Positions 25,712-34,286 of a stretch of 64,000 bases of DNA are shown here, piece after piece. The position numbers were made by a program, and so were the translations under genes. A model generated the notes under the pieces. That model saw only the letters and a list, made by a program, of their open reading frames with translations. It was not told the origin of the DNA and ran no database searches. Where the stretch lies: positions 496,001-560,000 of the forward strand of contig NZ_JAVRIA010000001.1 of assembly GCF_031846265.1 (NCBI RefSeq). Reading direction: 5' to 3'. The stretch comes from Microcosmobacter mediterraneus (lineage in GTDB: Bacteria; Bacteroidota; Bacteroidia; Flavobacteriales; Flavobacteriaceae). Position 1 is the first letter of the stretch; each line of letters starts with the position of its first letter.

Positions 25712-27217
25712 ATGATTACTACTCCAAAACATAAGACTAATTCTACAGATTTAGAATCTTATTTTAATCAGTTTCGAAAGCATATTATTGGTATAGATCA
25801 AGAGTTTGAATCGCCATTTGGTCTAAAAAAGATTCTTTATACAGATTGGACTGCATCTGGAAGATTATACAGACCCATTGAGGAAAAACTTTGTAATGAG
25901 TTTGGACCTTATGTAGCCAATACACATACAGAAACAACAGTTTCTGGAACTGCAATGACTAAAGCGTATCATAAAGCTAAGCATATTATTAAAAACCATG
26001 TTCATTGTAATGAAGATGATGTTTTGATAGTTTCAGGAAACGGAATGACTGGAGTTGTAAATAAATTTCAGCGCATTTTAGGTTTAAAAGTTCCAGAAAA
26101 TATTAGACAATATACTAGTGTTCCTGATGAAATTAAACCTGTAGTATTTGTATCTCATATGGAGCATCATTCTAACCATACATCATGGTTAGAAACTATA
26201 GCAAAAGTAGAGGTGATTCCGCCTGGAAAAGAAGGATTATTTAGTCTGGAAAACTTAGAAGAACTTTTGCTTGAATATAAAGATTATACACTCAAAATTG
26301 CTTCTGTTATAGGTGGTTCTAATGTTACTGGAATCGAAACTCCATATCACGATATTGCAGAACTGATGCATAAACATGGAGGCGTTTGTTTTGTGGATTT
26401 TGCTTGTTCTGCACCTTATGTTAATATTGATATGCATCCAGAAAATGAAGACAGAGCCTTAGATGCTATATTCTTTTCACCTCATAAATTTTTAGGAGGT
26501 CCTGGAACATGTGGCGTTCTTATTTTTAATAAGAAACTTTATAAGAATATGATTCCTGATTGTCCTGGAGGTGGTACAGTGAGTTGGACTAATCCTTGGG
26601 GAGAACACAAGTACATAGATAATATTGAAGATCGTGAAGATGGTGGTACACCAGGTTTTTTACAAACGATTAAAACAGCTCTAGCCATTAAACTAAAAGA
26701 GCAAATGGGAGTAAAAAAAATGTTAGAGCGTGAACATCAAATCCTAAATACGATTTTTAAGGCCTTAGAGCCTGTTAAAAATTTGCATATTCTTGCAGAA
26801 CAGCATAAAGAGAGATTGGGAGTTATATCGTTTTATATTGATGAATTGCATTATAATTTAGGTGTAAAACTTCTCAATGATCGTTTCGGGATTCAAACGA
26901 GAGGTGGTTGTAGTTGTGCAGGTACTTATGGTCATTATTTATTGCATGTAGATTATGAAACTTCTCACGAACTTACTAATGAGATAACCATTGGTGACTT
27001 AGTGAGAAAACCTGGTTGGATTAGACTTTCAATTCATCCTACAACCACTAATGCAGAAGTAAAATTTATTTGTAATAGTTTGGTAGCATTATCAAAACAT
27101 CATAAAACTTGGGCTAATGACTATAGATATGTAGGCGAGTCTAACGAGTTTATTCACAATAATGTAGTAGATAATTGCACAGAAGATTTGCTTTTAAAGC
27201 AATGGTTTACGTTTTAA
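25712..27217 (+). CDS. Class V aminotransferase (cysteine desulfurase-like fold)
   Basis: 501 residues, longer than typical cysteine desulfurases (about 400). PLP landmarks are VSHMEHHSNHTSW, CFVDFACSAPYV (Asp contacting the ring) and the Schiff-base Lys in FFSPHKFLGGPGTCGVL near residue 258. A Cys-rich segment, TRGGCSCAGTYGHYLL, lies near residue 400, where active-site Cys is found in desulfurases, so sulfur chemistry is possible. Most members of this flavobacterial type are annotated only as aminotransferase. Probably co-transcribed with glmM. Its 3' end overlaps the convergent acyltransferase gene by 11 nt. Confidence 0.85.
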   Translation: MITTPKHKTNSTDLESYFNQFRKHIIGIDQEFESPFGLKKILYTDWTASGRLYRPIEEKLCNEFGPYVANTHTETTVSGTAMTKAYHKAKHIIKNHVHCNEDDVLIVSGNGMTGVVNKFQRILGLKVPENIRQYTSVPDEIKPVVFVSHMEHHSNHTSWLETIAKVEVIPPGKEGLFSLENLEELLLEYKDYTLKIASVIGGSNVTGIETPYHDIAELMHKHGGVCFVDFACSAPYVNIDMHPENEDRALDAIFFSPHKFLGGPGTCGVLIFNKKLYKNMIPDCPGGGTVSWTNPWGEHKYIDNIEDREDGGTPGFLQTIKTALAIKLKEQMGVKKMLEREHQILNTIFKALEPVKNLHILAEQHKERLGVISFYIDELHYNLGVKLLNDRFGIQTRGGCSCAGTYGHYLLHVDYETSHELTNEITIGDLVRKPGWIRLSIHPTTTNAEVKFICNSLVALSKHHKTWANDYRYVGESNEFIHNNVVDNCTEDLLLKQWFTF

Positions 27218-28109
27218 GTTTATGCCCATATTCTTCATATAAATCTTTGTGTTTCCAACGTTTGTGAGTCCAGAGGTAATATTCTGGAGCTTCATTAATT
27301 TGGTCTTCAACAAGTTTTAAAAATAAATCTGTGATTTCATAATCTTTAAAATCATTAGGGTTTTCTGCTAAGGTTTTAAATGTGGTTCTGTAATAACCAC
27401 GTTTTAAACGCTCAACACCAAAGAATACAACAGCCATATCTAGTTTTTTAGCAATCATTTCTGCACCAGTGTGTACAGGAACTTTTATACCCATAAACTC
27501 TTGCCAATGAAATGCCGTTTGTGGTTTGGGTGTTTGATCAGAAACAAAACCATTAATGGTTAATTCACCCTTTGATTTAGATGATTTTAAAATCGGAATC
27601 GTTTCTTTGGTAACAATGAGATGGCTATTGTAACGAGCACGAATGCGCTTAACTAAACGATCAAAGTACTTATTTGCAAGTCGTTTATAAACTGCATACC
27701 CTTTTGATTTTACATACGTTTGTAGAATAAAAATCCATTCCCAGCTACCATAATGAGCACACATTAATATAATACTCTTATTGTTATTTTCTATCCTCTG
27801 AATTTCTTCAACATTAGAAAAAGTAAAGCGCTTTTTCATCTCTTTTTCAGAGATTGTCATAGATTTAATGGCTTCAACCATCATATCACATAAGTGATGA
27901 TAAAAAGCTTTAGTTATTCGTTTTAATTCATCATCATTCTTATTAGGAAACACTAATTTTAAGTTAGAAATAACTACTTTTTTTCTGTATCCAAAAACTC
28001 GATAAATAAGTAAGTAAACAACATCTGAAAAAGCGTATAGTAGCCTAAATGGTAATATAGATATTAACCACAAAAAAGGATACGTAATAAGATATACTAA
28101 AAGCTGCAT
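27207..28109 (-). CDS. LpxL/HtrB-type lysophospholipid (lipid A) acyltransferase
   Basis: 300 residues. One N-terminal hydrophobic helix is followed by the acyltransferase motif HYGSWE (H-x4-E, near residue 119) and a second block, GFVSDQTPKPQ, near residue 190. The family adds a secondary acyl chain to the Kdo-lipid A precursor at the inner membrane; in Bacteroidota a phospholipid or ornithine-lipid role is also possible. Transcribed toward glmM/aminotransferase with an 11-nt tail-to-tail overlap and divergently from the rhomboid gene. Confidence 0.9.
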   Translation of the reverse strand: MQLLVYLITYPFLWLISILPFRLLYAFSDVVYLLIYRVFGYRKKVVISNLKLVFPNKNDDELKRITKAFYHHLCDMMVEAIKSMTISEKEMKKRFTFSNVEEIQRIENNNKSIILMCAHYGSWEWIFILQTYVKSKGYAVYKRLANKYFDRLVKRIRARYNSHLIVTKETIPILKSSKSKGELTINGFVSDQTPKPQTAFHWQEFMGIKVPVHTGAEMIAKKLDMAVVFFGVERLKRGYYRTTFKTLAENPNDFKDYEITDLFLKLVEDQINEAPEYYLWTHKRWKHKDLYEEYGHKLKT

Positions 28110-28131
28110 TAAATCATTAATTTTGCAGGAG

Positions 28132-28139
28132 CAAATATA
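28132..28139 (-). promoter_or_regulatory. -7 box for the acyltransferase gene
   Basis: TATATTTG on the minus strand, a perfect TAnnTTTG match, 23 nt before the ATG at 28109. The divergent rhomboid gene starts 31 nt away, so both promoters share a 60-nt gap. Confidence 0.45.
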
Positions 28140-28169
28140 TGTTTTATTTGACTGAAAGTTTTATAGATT

Positions 28170-28820
28170 ATGATGGATTTAAGTTTAGCTACTATTGTTA
28201 TTATTGCTGCAAATGTTATAATAACATATAAAGCATTGGGAGATTATAGTTTTTTTGAACGTTATAAATTTAATGTCGGAAGTATAAGAAGAGGCGAACA
28301 AATACGTATGTTTAGCTCTGGGTTTTTACATGTTAATACCATGCACTTGGTCTTTAACATGTTTACTTTATTCTTTTTTGCAGATGTGGTTATCGATGCT
28401 TTAGGAACTTTAAACTTTATTATCGTCTATATAATCAGTTTAATCTTAGGGAATTTACTATCACTTTACTTTCATAAAGATGAGTATTATTACAGTGCTG
28501 TTGGAGCTAGTGGTGCTGTTACAGGAATTTTGTATGCTGCTATTCTTATCAGACCAGATATGAGTTTATATATGTTTTTTGTTCCTGTACCAATACCAGC
28601 ATATTTATTCGGAATAGGCTATTTATTATATTCTATATATGGTATGAAAAAGCAAATAGGAAATATTGGACACGATGCACATTTTGGTGGCGCTATTGGT
28701 GGCTATGTGGTTACACTATTATTATTACCTCAACTCATAGAAACGAACTTACTTATGGTATTACTTTTAGCTGTTCCAATTATTATTTTATTTGTTATGC
28801 ATAAAACAGGTAAGTTATAA
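28170..28820 (+). CDS. Rhomboid family intramembrane serine protease
   Basis: 216 residues, about six transmembrane helices. The catalytic Ser is in YSAVGASGAVTGILYA (GxSG, near residue 114) and the partner His in HDAHFGGAIGGYV near residue 170. The loop motif FLHVNTMHLVFNMFTLFFF carries the conserved His-Asn signature of rhomboid helix 2. The dyad is complete, so it should cleave transmembrane substrates. Two ATG codons are adjacent (28170, 28173); either may be used. Substrate unknown. Confidence 0.93.
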   Translation: MMDLSLATIVIIAANVIITYKALGDYSFFERYKFNVGSIRRGEQIRMFSSGFLHVNTMHLVFNMFTLFFFADVVIDALGTLNFIIVYIISLILGNLLSLYFHKDEYYYSAVGASGAVTGILYAAILIRPDMSLYMFFVPVPIPAYLFGIGYLLYSIYGMKKQIGNIGHDAHFGGAIGGYVVTLLLLPQLIETNLLMVLLLAVPIIILFVMHKTGKL

Positions 28821-28977
28821 TAGCATAATTAATCATAATATTTTAATGGACTTAACTTGTTTTTTTTAAAGTATTACACTATTATTTTGGACGTATTCAC
28901 TTCAGGATTTTAACATTTAATTATAATTTTAACGCAACCTTTTTTTCATTCTAGCATCTTAAAAGAAAAAGAAAGCT

Positions 28978-30471
28978 ATGAAAAAGAAAAACAATTTAGT
29001 GGTAATTGCATTATTAGTATTACTAGTAGGATGCAGTGATTCAATCGACATTAGACAGCCTGGTCGTTTAGATGCAGAAAATGCGTTTAGCACAGTGACT
29101 GATTTACAATTAGGATTATTAGGTGTTTACGATCAATGGGATTTAACTCCTGAGATATCTTTATCCGCAAACTTTTGTGATGAGGTTTCAATAGGATTTG
29201 ATAGTGGAGGACAAGGATTAGCACTCTATGATTTTGTACTTAATGCTGCAAGTGATGCAGCACGAGATTTTTGGGTAAGAAATTACAGGGTTAATAATAG
29301 AGCAACGTTGTTAATTGAAGCTGCAGCAAATATTACACCTGAGGCTAATGAGCAAAATCAATTTAATAGTATTTTATCTCAAGCTCACGCTATTAGAGCA
29401 TATGCTAATTTAGAATTACTAACGTATTTTAGTCCAGATCCAACCAACGATAATGCTCCAGGAACTCCAGTAATTGATTTTATTCCAGGTTTAGACATAA
29501 CTCCTAGCAGAAATACAACAGGTGAACTTTGGGATTATATTAATTCTGATTTAAACTTAGCATCTACTTTAAGTACTGAACAATCTAATACAACATTTAT
29601 ATCTAGAGATGCTATAACTGCTATACGTGCTAGAGCTGCTATTACAAGAGGAGACTATGATACTGGTGCTACTTTAGCTTCTCAGTTGCTTGCTAGTTAT
29701 CCTTTAGCAAATACAACTCAATATCAACTAATGTTTTTAGATGCTGATAATACTGAAGTTATTTTAAAATTAGAGCGAACCCAAAATGACAATTATGATG
29801 GACAAGTAAATACTGGCTCTGTTGCTACTGGAGGAGGTTGGGCTGGTTCGGTGTTTGCTTTTGTAGATGCTACTATAACTGGTGGACCTTATTTTGAAAT
29901 GGATAGGTCTTTATTTAATGCTTTAGATCCTAATGATATTCGTTATACTGTTAACGTAGCACCAACATCAATTATAAATCCTAATTACAATACAGATCCC
30001 GATCCTGTAAATACTGATGTTATTGTAATCCAAAAATATCAAGGCTCTGAAGGGCAACCGCTTATGAATGATCTTAAAGTGTTTAGATCTTCTGAAATGT
30101 TATTAATTTTAGCAGAAGCTAGAGCAGCACAAAATAATCTTACGGCTGCAGCTTCATTGATAGATCAGCTAAGAGATGCTCGTTTTGGGTCTGACCAACC
30201 AACACCTTCCTATGGATCTCAAGCTGAAGCTTTTGGTGCAATATTAGACGAACGTCGTATAGAGTTGTGCTTTGAAGGACATCGTTACAAAGATTTAAAA
30301 CGATTAGGCGTTTCTGGAAATAGAGAAATTTCTAGAGATCTAACAGATTGTAATAATCAAAGTGGTGCTTGTACGCTGTCAGCCAATGATTACAGGTTTA
30401 CTTTACCGATACCAATTATAGAGATTAATGCTAATCCTGGTATTGGCACAGAACAAAATCCTGGTTATTAA
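28978..30471 (+). CDS. RagB/SusD-family outer-membrane nutrient-binding lipoprotein without a SusC partner
   Basis: 497 residues. Lipoprotein signal ends LVLLVGC, Cys at residue 19. SusD landmarks: SQAHAIRAYANLELLTYF, TPSRNTTGELWDYINSDLNLA, RAAITRGDYDTGATLA, the RSSEMLLILAEARA helix near residue 375 and ERRIELCFEGHRYKDLKRLG near 430. SusD proteins cap a TonB-dependent SusC barrel and capture oligomeric ligands. No susC lies on either side: upstream is rhomboid after a 157-nt AT-rich gap, and downstream is a terminator and a convergent gene. The ligand is unknown. Confidence 0.93.
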   Translation: MKKKNNLVVIALLVLLVGCSDSIDIRQPGRLDAENAFSTVTDLQLGLLGVYDQWDLTPEISLSANFCDEVSIGFDSGGQGLALYDFVLNAASDAARDFWVRNYRVNNRATLLIEAAANITPEANEQNQFNSILSQAHAIRAYANLELLTYFSPDPTNDNAPGTPVIDFIPGLDITPSRNTTGELWDYINSDLNLASTLSTEQSNTTFISRDAITAIRARAAITRGDYDTGATLASQLLASYPLANTTQYQLMFLDADNTEVILKLERTQNDNYDGQVNTGSVATGGGWAGSVFAFVDATITGGPYFEMDRSLFNALDPNDIRYTVNVAPTSIINPNYNTDPDPVNTDVIVIQKYQGSEGQPLMNDLKVFRSSEMLLILAEARAAQNNLTAAASLIDQLRDARFGSDQPTPSYGSQAEAFGAILDERRIELCFEGHRYKDLKRLGVSGNREISRDLTDCNNQSGACTLSANDYRFTLPIPIIEINANPGIGTEQNPGY

Positions 30472-30484
30472 CGTATAGTTATAA

Positions 30485-30515
30485 AAAAGAGCTTCTCTAT
30501 TAAAGAAGCTCTTTT
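30485..30515. terminator. Bidirectional Rho-independent terminator
   Basis: AAAAGAGCTTCT pairs perfectly over 12 bp with AGAAGCTCTTTT around a 7-nt loop. U-tracts follow on both strands. It separates the convergent SusD and TlpA-like genes. Confidence 0.93.
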
Positions 30516-30531
30516 AAATTTTTTTTTACAT

Positions 30532-31683
30532 CTAGTTTAGTAACTCTGCAATTTTAGTCTCTAAAGCAGGTCCTCTAAGGTTTTTTGCTACAATTGTTCC
30601 GTTCTCGTCTAATATATAGGTTGCAGGTATAGAAGAAATGTTATATAGCTTAGCAACTGGGTCATTAAAATATTGCAGATTAGAAACATGTTTCCATGTA
30701 AGTTTATCGTCTTGTATAGCTTTTAACCAACGTTCTTTTTGTCCTGGTCTATCTAAGGAAACACCAATAATTTCTAATCCCTTATCATGGTATTTGTTGT
30801 AAACTTTTACCACATTAGGATTTTCTCTACGACATGGACCACACCAAGATGCCCAAAAATCTATAATGGTAACTTTTCCTTTTGCATCATTGAGAGCTAA
30901 TTGGTTTCCATTGGTATCAGGAGCAGTAAATGTAGGAGCAGGTTTACCAATATTAAGAGCTTCGTTACGTTTAAGCGTTTCAACTATGGCAGTCACTTTT
31001 TGGTTTAATGCCTTTCCTTTAAATGAATTCTTTAATTCATCGTCTAAGTTATTATAACTCTGCATAAACCTATCAGGATTTAAATCTCTCGAGGCAGTTT
31101 GACGATCTAATAAAATTAAGGAAACAATACTGTTAGGATGTTCATCTATAAACTTATAACCCATTTCTTTTAAGTCTAAGTCTTTTTTAGTCATCTCAGC
31201 TGTTAACTCTTTTACCTTAGAATCATCCTTTTTTTGTTTCGCTAACCTTATTCGGTTATTTAAATTAACCAAGTCTTTTTTAGCATCTTGATAATCTAAA
31301 TTAAATTGATTAAACAATACTGTTGATCCGGATCCCTTTAATTCAGAATTAGCAATATTAGTTTTGTTAACATCAATAATAACATCATCACCATTGTCTA
31401 ATATTAACTGCTTTGTTCCTATAACATTGTCTACAGTTATAAAATGCATATTTGGGTCTTCTAATTTACCTTCAAAAACAAATTTTTCGTTCATAACAAT
31501 TGCAGTATCCATAGGAATTTGCCTACCTCTAGCATCAGCAACTTTTAAATAAGCTCTTATACCATTATAAACACCTGGAGCATTTCCTGTAATTAAATAA
31601 CCATCTCTGGTAGGTTTATTAGATTCAGTTTTGCATGAGCTAACTAATAGTGCAAGGATAAAAAGTATACTTAAATTCTTCAT
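30532..31683 (-). CDS. TlpA/ResA-like thioredoxin lipoprotein with N-terminal DUF4369-like domain
   Basis: 383 residues. Lipoprotein signal ends ALLVSSC (Cys at residue 17). Residues about 28-240 match the DUF4369 plus helical-linker layout: GYLITGNAPGVYNGIRAYLK, then VMNEKFVFEGKLEDP. The C-terminal thioredoxin domain has FWASWCGPCRRENP (CxxC near residues 281-284) and the cis-Pro segment ISSIPATYILDENG. Envelope proteins of this type reduce or exchange disulfides; many accompany cytochrome maturation or stress responses. Single gene with its own promoter, convergent with susD. Confidence 0.92.
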   Translation of the reverse strand: MKNLSILFILALLVSSCKTESNKPTRDGYLITGNAPGVYNGIRAYLKVADARGRQIPMDTAIVMNEKFVFEGKLEDPNMHFITVDNVIGTKQLILDNGDDVIIDVNKTNIANSELKGSGSTVLFNQFNLDYQDAKKDLVNLNNRIRLAKQKKDDSKVKELTAEMTKKDLDLKEMGYKFIDEHPNSIVSLILLDRQTASRDLNPDRFMQSYNNLDDELKNSFKGKALNQKVTAIVETLKRNEALNIGKPAPTFTAPDTNGNQLALNDAKGKVTIIDFWASWCGPCRRENPNVVKVYNKYHDKGLEIIGVSLDRPGQKERWLKAIQDDKLTWKHVSNLQYFNDPVAKLYNISSIPATYILDENGTIVAKNLRGPALETKIAELLN

Positions 31684-31762
31684 AACAAATAATTTTATTT
31701 GAGTTGATGCAAATATAAAAAGTTATCCTACAAAAGAGAATAGCTTTAACACTTATAACTTG

Positions 31763-31770
31763 TACTTTTG
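31763..31770 (+). promoter_or_regulatory. -7 box for mnmE
   Basis: TACTTTTG matches TAnnTTTG, 18 nt before the ATG at 31789. The divergent TlpA-like gene has its own candidate, TATATTTG on the minus strand, at 31717-31710. Confidence 0.45.
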
Positions 31771-31788
31771 TATAATTAAATTTGAATA

Positions 31789-33177
31789 ATGATTCCTAAT
31801 GATACCATAGTGGCTTTGGCTACACCATCTGGAGCAGGAGCTATAGCAGTAATACGTTTGTCTGGTCTTGATGCGATTACGATAGCATCTGGCGTTTTTA
31901 AATCTGTAAGCAAAAAAGTATTATCAGAGCAGAAAACTCATACTATTCATCTTGGACATATTGTTGATGGTAAGCGTGAAATAGATGAAGTTCTAGTATC
32001 TGTGTTTAATAATCCTAATTCTTATACTGGTGAAAATGTGGTTGAGATTTCATGTCATGGATCTTTATACATCCAACAAGAAATTATTCAGTTATTATTA
32101 CGAGAAGGTTGTAGAATGGCCAATGCAGGTGAGTTTACACTTCGTGCTTTTTTAAATGGCAAATTAGATTTATCTCAGGCCGAAGCTGTTGCAGATTTAA
32201 TTTCTAGTGATAATGAAGCATCTCACCAAATTGCAATGCAGCAAATGCGTGGTGGTTTTTCTACAGAAATTGCCAAACTTAGGCAAGAACTTATGAATTT
32301 TGCGAGTTTAATAGAATTGGAACTAGATTTTGCTGAAGAAGATGTTGAGTTTGCAGATCGTTCAGCATTTAAAGCATTAATTGATAAAATTGTAGTTGTA
32401 TTAAAGCGATTAATCGATTCTTTTGCTGTTGGTAATGTTATTAAAAACGGAATACCTGTAGCTATAGTTGGTGAACCTAATGTTGGCAAATCTACCTTGC
32501 TTAATGCTCTACTAAATGAAGATCGCGCCATAGTCTCTGAAATTGCGGGAACAACTAGAGATACAATTGAAGATGAAATCTCTTTAGGAGGTATAGGTTT
32601 TAGATTTATAGATACAGCAGGAATTAGAGAAACTAAAGATGTTGTTGAGAGTATTGGTATAAAAAAGACCTTTGAAAAAATTGAGCAGTCTCAAGTCACC
32701 ATGTATTTGTTTGATGCTGAAAAAAATATTAATAACCTTGAAACTGTTAGAGTTGAGATTGAAAAGATAAGAAATAAATATCCTCAGAAGCCACTATTGG
32801 TCATTGCAAATAAGATCGATACGCTTGATGACATTCAGTTAACCGAGATTAATAATACTATTGTTGAAGTATTATTATTATCGGCTAAAACAGGTTTTGG
32901 TGTAGAACAATTGACCAATTCACTCCTAAATCTCATAAATACTGGTGCACTTCGAAACAACGAAACTATTATCACCAATACACGTCATTATGATGCCTTA
33001 TTAAAGGCCTTTGAAGAAATCCAAAAAGTAAAGCATGGACTAGAAACTGGGCTTTCAGGTGACTTGTTAGCAATTGATATCCGACAAGCCTTGTATCATT
33101 TTGGTGAGATCACAGGTGAGATTACTAACGATGACCTTCTTGGCAATATCTTTACTAATTTCTGCATTGGAAAATAA
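31789..33177 (+). CDS. mnmE: tRNA modification GTPase MnmE
   Basis: 462 residues. N-terminal formyl-THF-binding domain (TIVALATPSGAGAIAVIRLSG, cut here to its first residues IVALATPSGAGAIAVIRLSG at 7-26), a helical domain, and an inserted G domain: P-loop GEPNVGKSTLLNALL near 222, switch region GTTRDTIED, DTAGIRET, NKID. It ends with the invariant CIGK, whose Cys is conserved. With MnmG it makes the 5-carboxymethylaminomethyl modification of wobble U34. Its stop is 3 nt from the convergent lipoprotein gene. Nothing unusual. Confidence 0.97.
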   Translation: MIPNDTIVALATPSGAGAIAVIRLSGLDAITIASGVFKSVSKKVLSEQKTHTIHLGHIVDGKREIDEVLVSVFNNPNSYTGENVVEISCHGSLYIQQEIIQLLLREGCRMANAGEFTLRAFLNGKLDLSQAEAVADLISSDNEASHQIAMQQMRGGFSTEIAKLRQELMNFASLIELELDFAEEDVEFADRSAFKALIDKIVVVLKRLIDSFAVGNVIKNGIPVAIVGEPNVGKSTLLNALLNEDRAIVSEIAGTTRDTIEDEISLGGIGFRFIDTAGIRETKDVVESIGIKKTFEKIEQSQVTMYLFDAEKNINNLETVRVEIEKIRNKYPQKPLLVIANKIDTLDDIQLTEINNTIVEVLLLSAKTGFGVEQLTNSLLNLINTGALRNNETIITNTRHYDALLKAFEEIQKVKHGLETGLSGDLLAIDIRQALYHFGEITGEITNDDLLGNIFTNFCIGK

Positions 33178-33180
33178 ATT

Positions 33181-33570
33181 CTATTTTTTTAAATAAGCCA
33201 CACCTTTTTCAACCCTTAATTTCTGATTGGCTTTTTTTGCAGCTAACTTGTATTCAAAAGTATACGAAGAGTCAGTAGTCGTTAAAATTTTAAAGTGTAT
33301 TGCTTCTTGTTCAAACATAGATTTCGGATTTATCTTTCTCTGTATAAACTCACAATCATTAATCCAACGAATAGAGGCGGAGTCTACTTTGCCATTAAAG
33401 TAATCGATGTTTAAATTTTCGGTTCGGGTAAATGTACCTTTTGTTTCAACGCCATCAATAGTATAGGTAAAGTAGAAAGTACCAGTTTTGTAGTCTTTAC
33501 AGTCTCGTTCAATAGTATAACAGCTAGTAAAGCCAAAAAAGAGTATAAGTAATAGTTCGATTCTTATCAT
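33181..33570 (-). CDS. Small lipoprotein of unknown function
   Basis: 129 residues. Signal ends FFGFTSC with the lipidated Cys at residue 17. The mature domain is beta-strand-rich with Cys residues in ERDCKDYKTGTFYFTYTIDG and RWINDCEF. It resembles a type found across flavobacteria that some databases label 'DNA topoisomerase IV', a name the sequence does not support. It follows the ABC ATPase gene after 4 nt and is probably co-transcribed. Confidence 0.75.
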   Translation of the reverse strand: MIRIELLLILFFGFTSCYTIERDCKDYKTGTFYFTYTIDGVETKGTFTRTENLNIDYFNGKVDSASIRWINDCEFIQRKINPKSMFEQEAIHFKILTTTDSSYTFEYKLAAKKANQKLRVEKGVAYLKK

Positions 33571-33574
33571 AATG

Positions 33575-34249
33575 TTAAGCTACAATTATTCCATCTTTCA
33601 TCACTAATTTACGATCTGCCATATCTGCTAATTCTTTATTATGAGTAACGATGATAAAGGTTTGACCAAACTCATCTCTAAGTTTAAAAAACAATTGATG
33701 TAATTGTTCAGCAGATTCACTATCTAAATTACCTGACGGCTCATCTGCAAAGATTAGGTTTGGGTTATTTATAAGTGCTCTTGCAACAGCAACACGTTGT
33801 TGTTCGCCACCAGATAGTTCACTAGGTTTGTGATGAATTCTATCGTTGAGACCTAAATATGTTAATAATTCTTTGGCTCTTTTTTCAGCCTCCTGTTTTG
33901 GAGTTTTATTTATAAATGCAGGAATGCAAACATTCTCTAATGCAGAAAACTCAGGTAATAACTGATGAAACTGAAAAATAAATCCGATATTTTGATTCCT
34001 AAATTTTGCTAAGGCTTTATCCTCTAAATCCTTTATAGATTTAGAGTTGATTATGAGTTCGGTATCTGTTTTATAATCTGGTTTATCAAGCGTGCCAAGT
34101 ATTTGAAGTAATGTAGTTTTACCTGCTCCAGAAGCACCAACAATAGAGATGATTTCGCTTTCAGAAATTGAAAGGTTCACACCTTTTAAAACCTTAAGAT
34201 CATCATAAGATTTTATAATATTGGTTGCTGAAATTATCGTATAACTCAT
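33575..34249 (-). CDS. ABC transporter ATP-binding protein, LolD/MacB type
   Basis: 224 residues, a stand-alone nucleotide-binding subunit. Walker A GASGAGKTT near residue 37, Q-loop IGFIFQFHQLLPEFSALENV, signature SELSGGEQQRVAVARAL, Walker B LIFADEPSGNLD and the H-loop FIIVTHNKELA. The sequence is of the class that drives lipoprotein release or macrolide-type mechanotransmission. No permease gene is adjacent, so the partner must be encoded elsewhere. The next gene is a small lipoprotein. Confidence 0.9.
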   Translation of the reverse strand: MSYTIISATNIIKSYDDLKVLKGVNLSISESEIISIVGASGAGKTTLLQILGTLDKPDYKTDTELIINSKSIKDLEDKALAKFRNQNIGFIFQFHQLLPEFSALENVCIPAFINKTPKQEAEKRAKELLTYLGLNDRIHHKPSELSGGEQQRVAVARALINNPNLIFADEPSGNLDSESAEQLHQLFFKLRDEFGQTFIIVTHNKELADMADRKLVMKDGIIVA

Positions 34250-34286
34250 CAGCTGTGAAAATACTACTTAAACTATAAATGAACAA

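Noticed and set aside
33181..33570. DNA topoisomerase IV label for a 129-residue lipoprotein
   Set aside because: No topoisomerase motif, wrong size and an N-terminal lipoprotein signal; the label appears to be an inherited database error.
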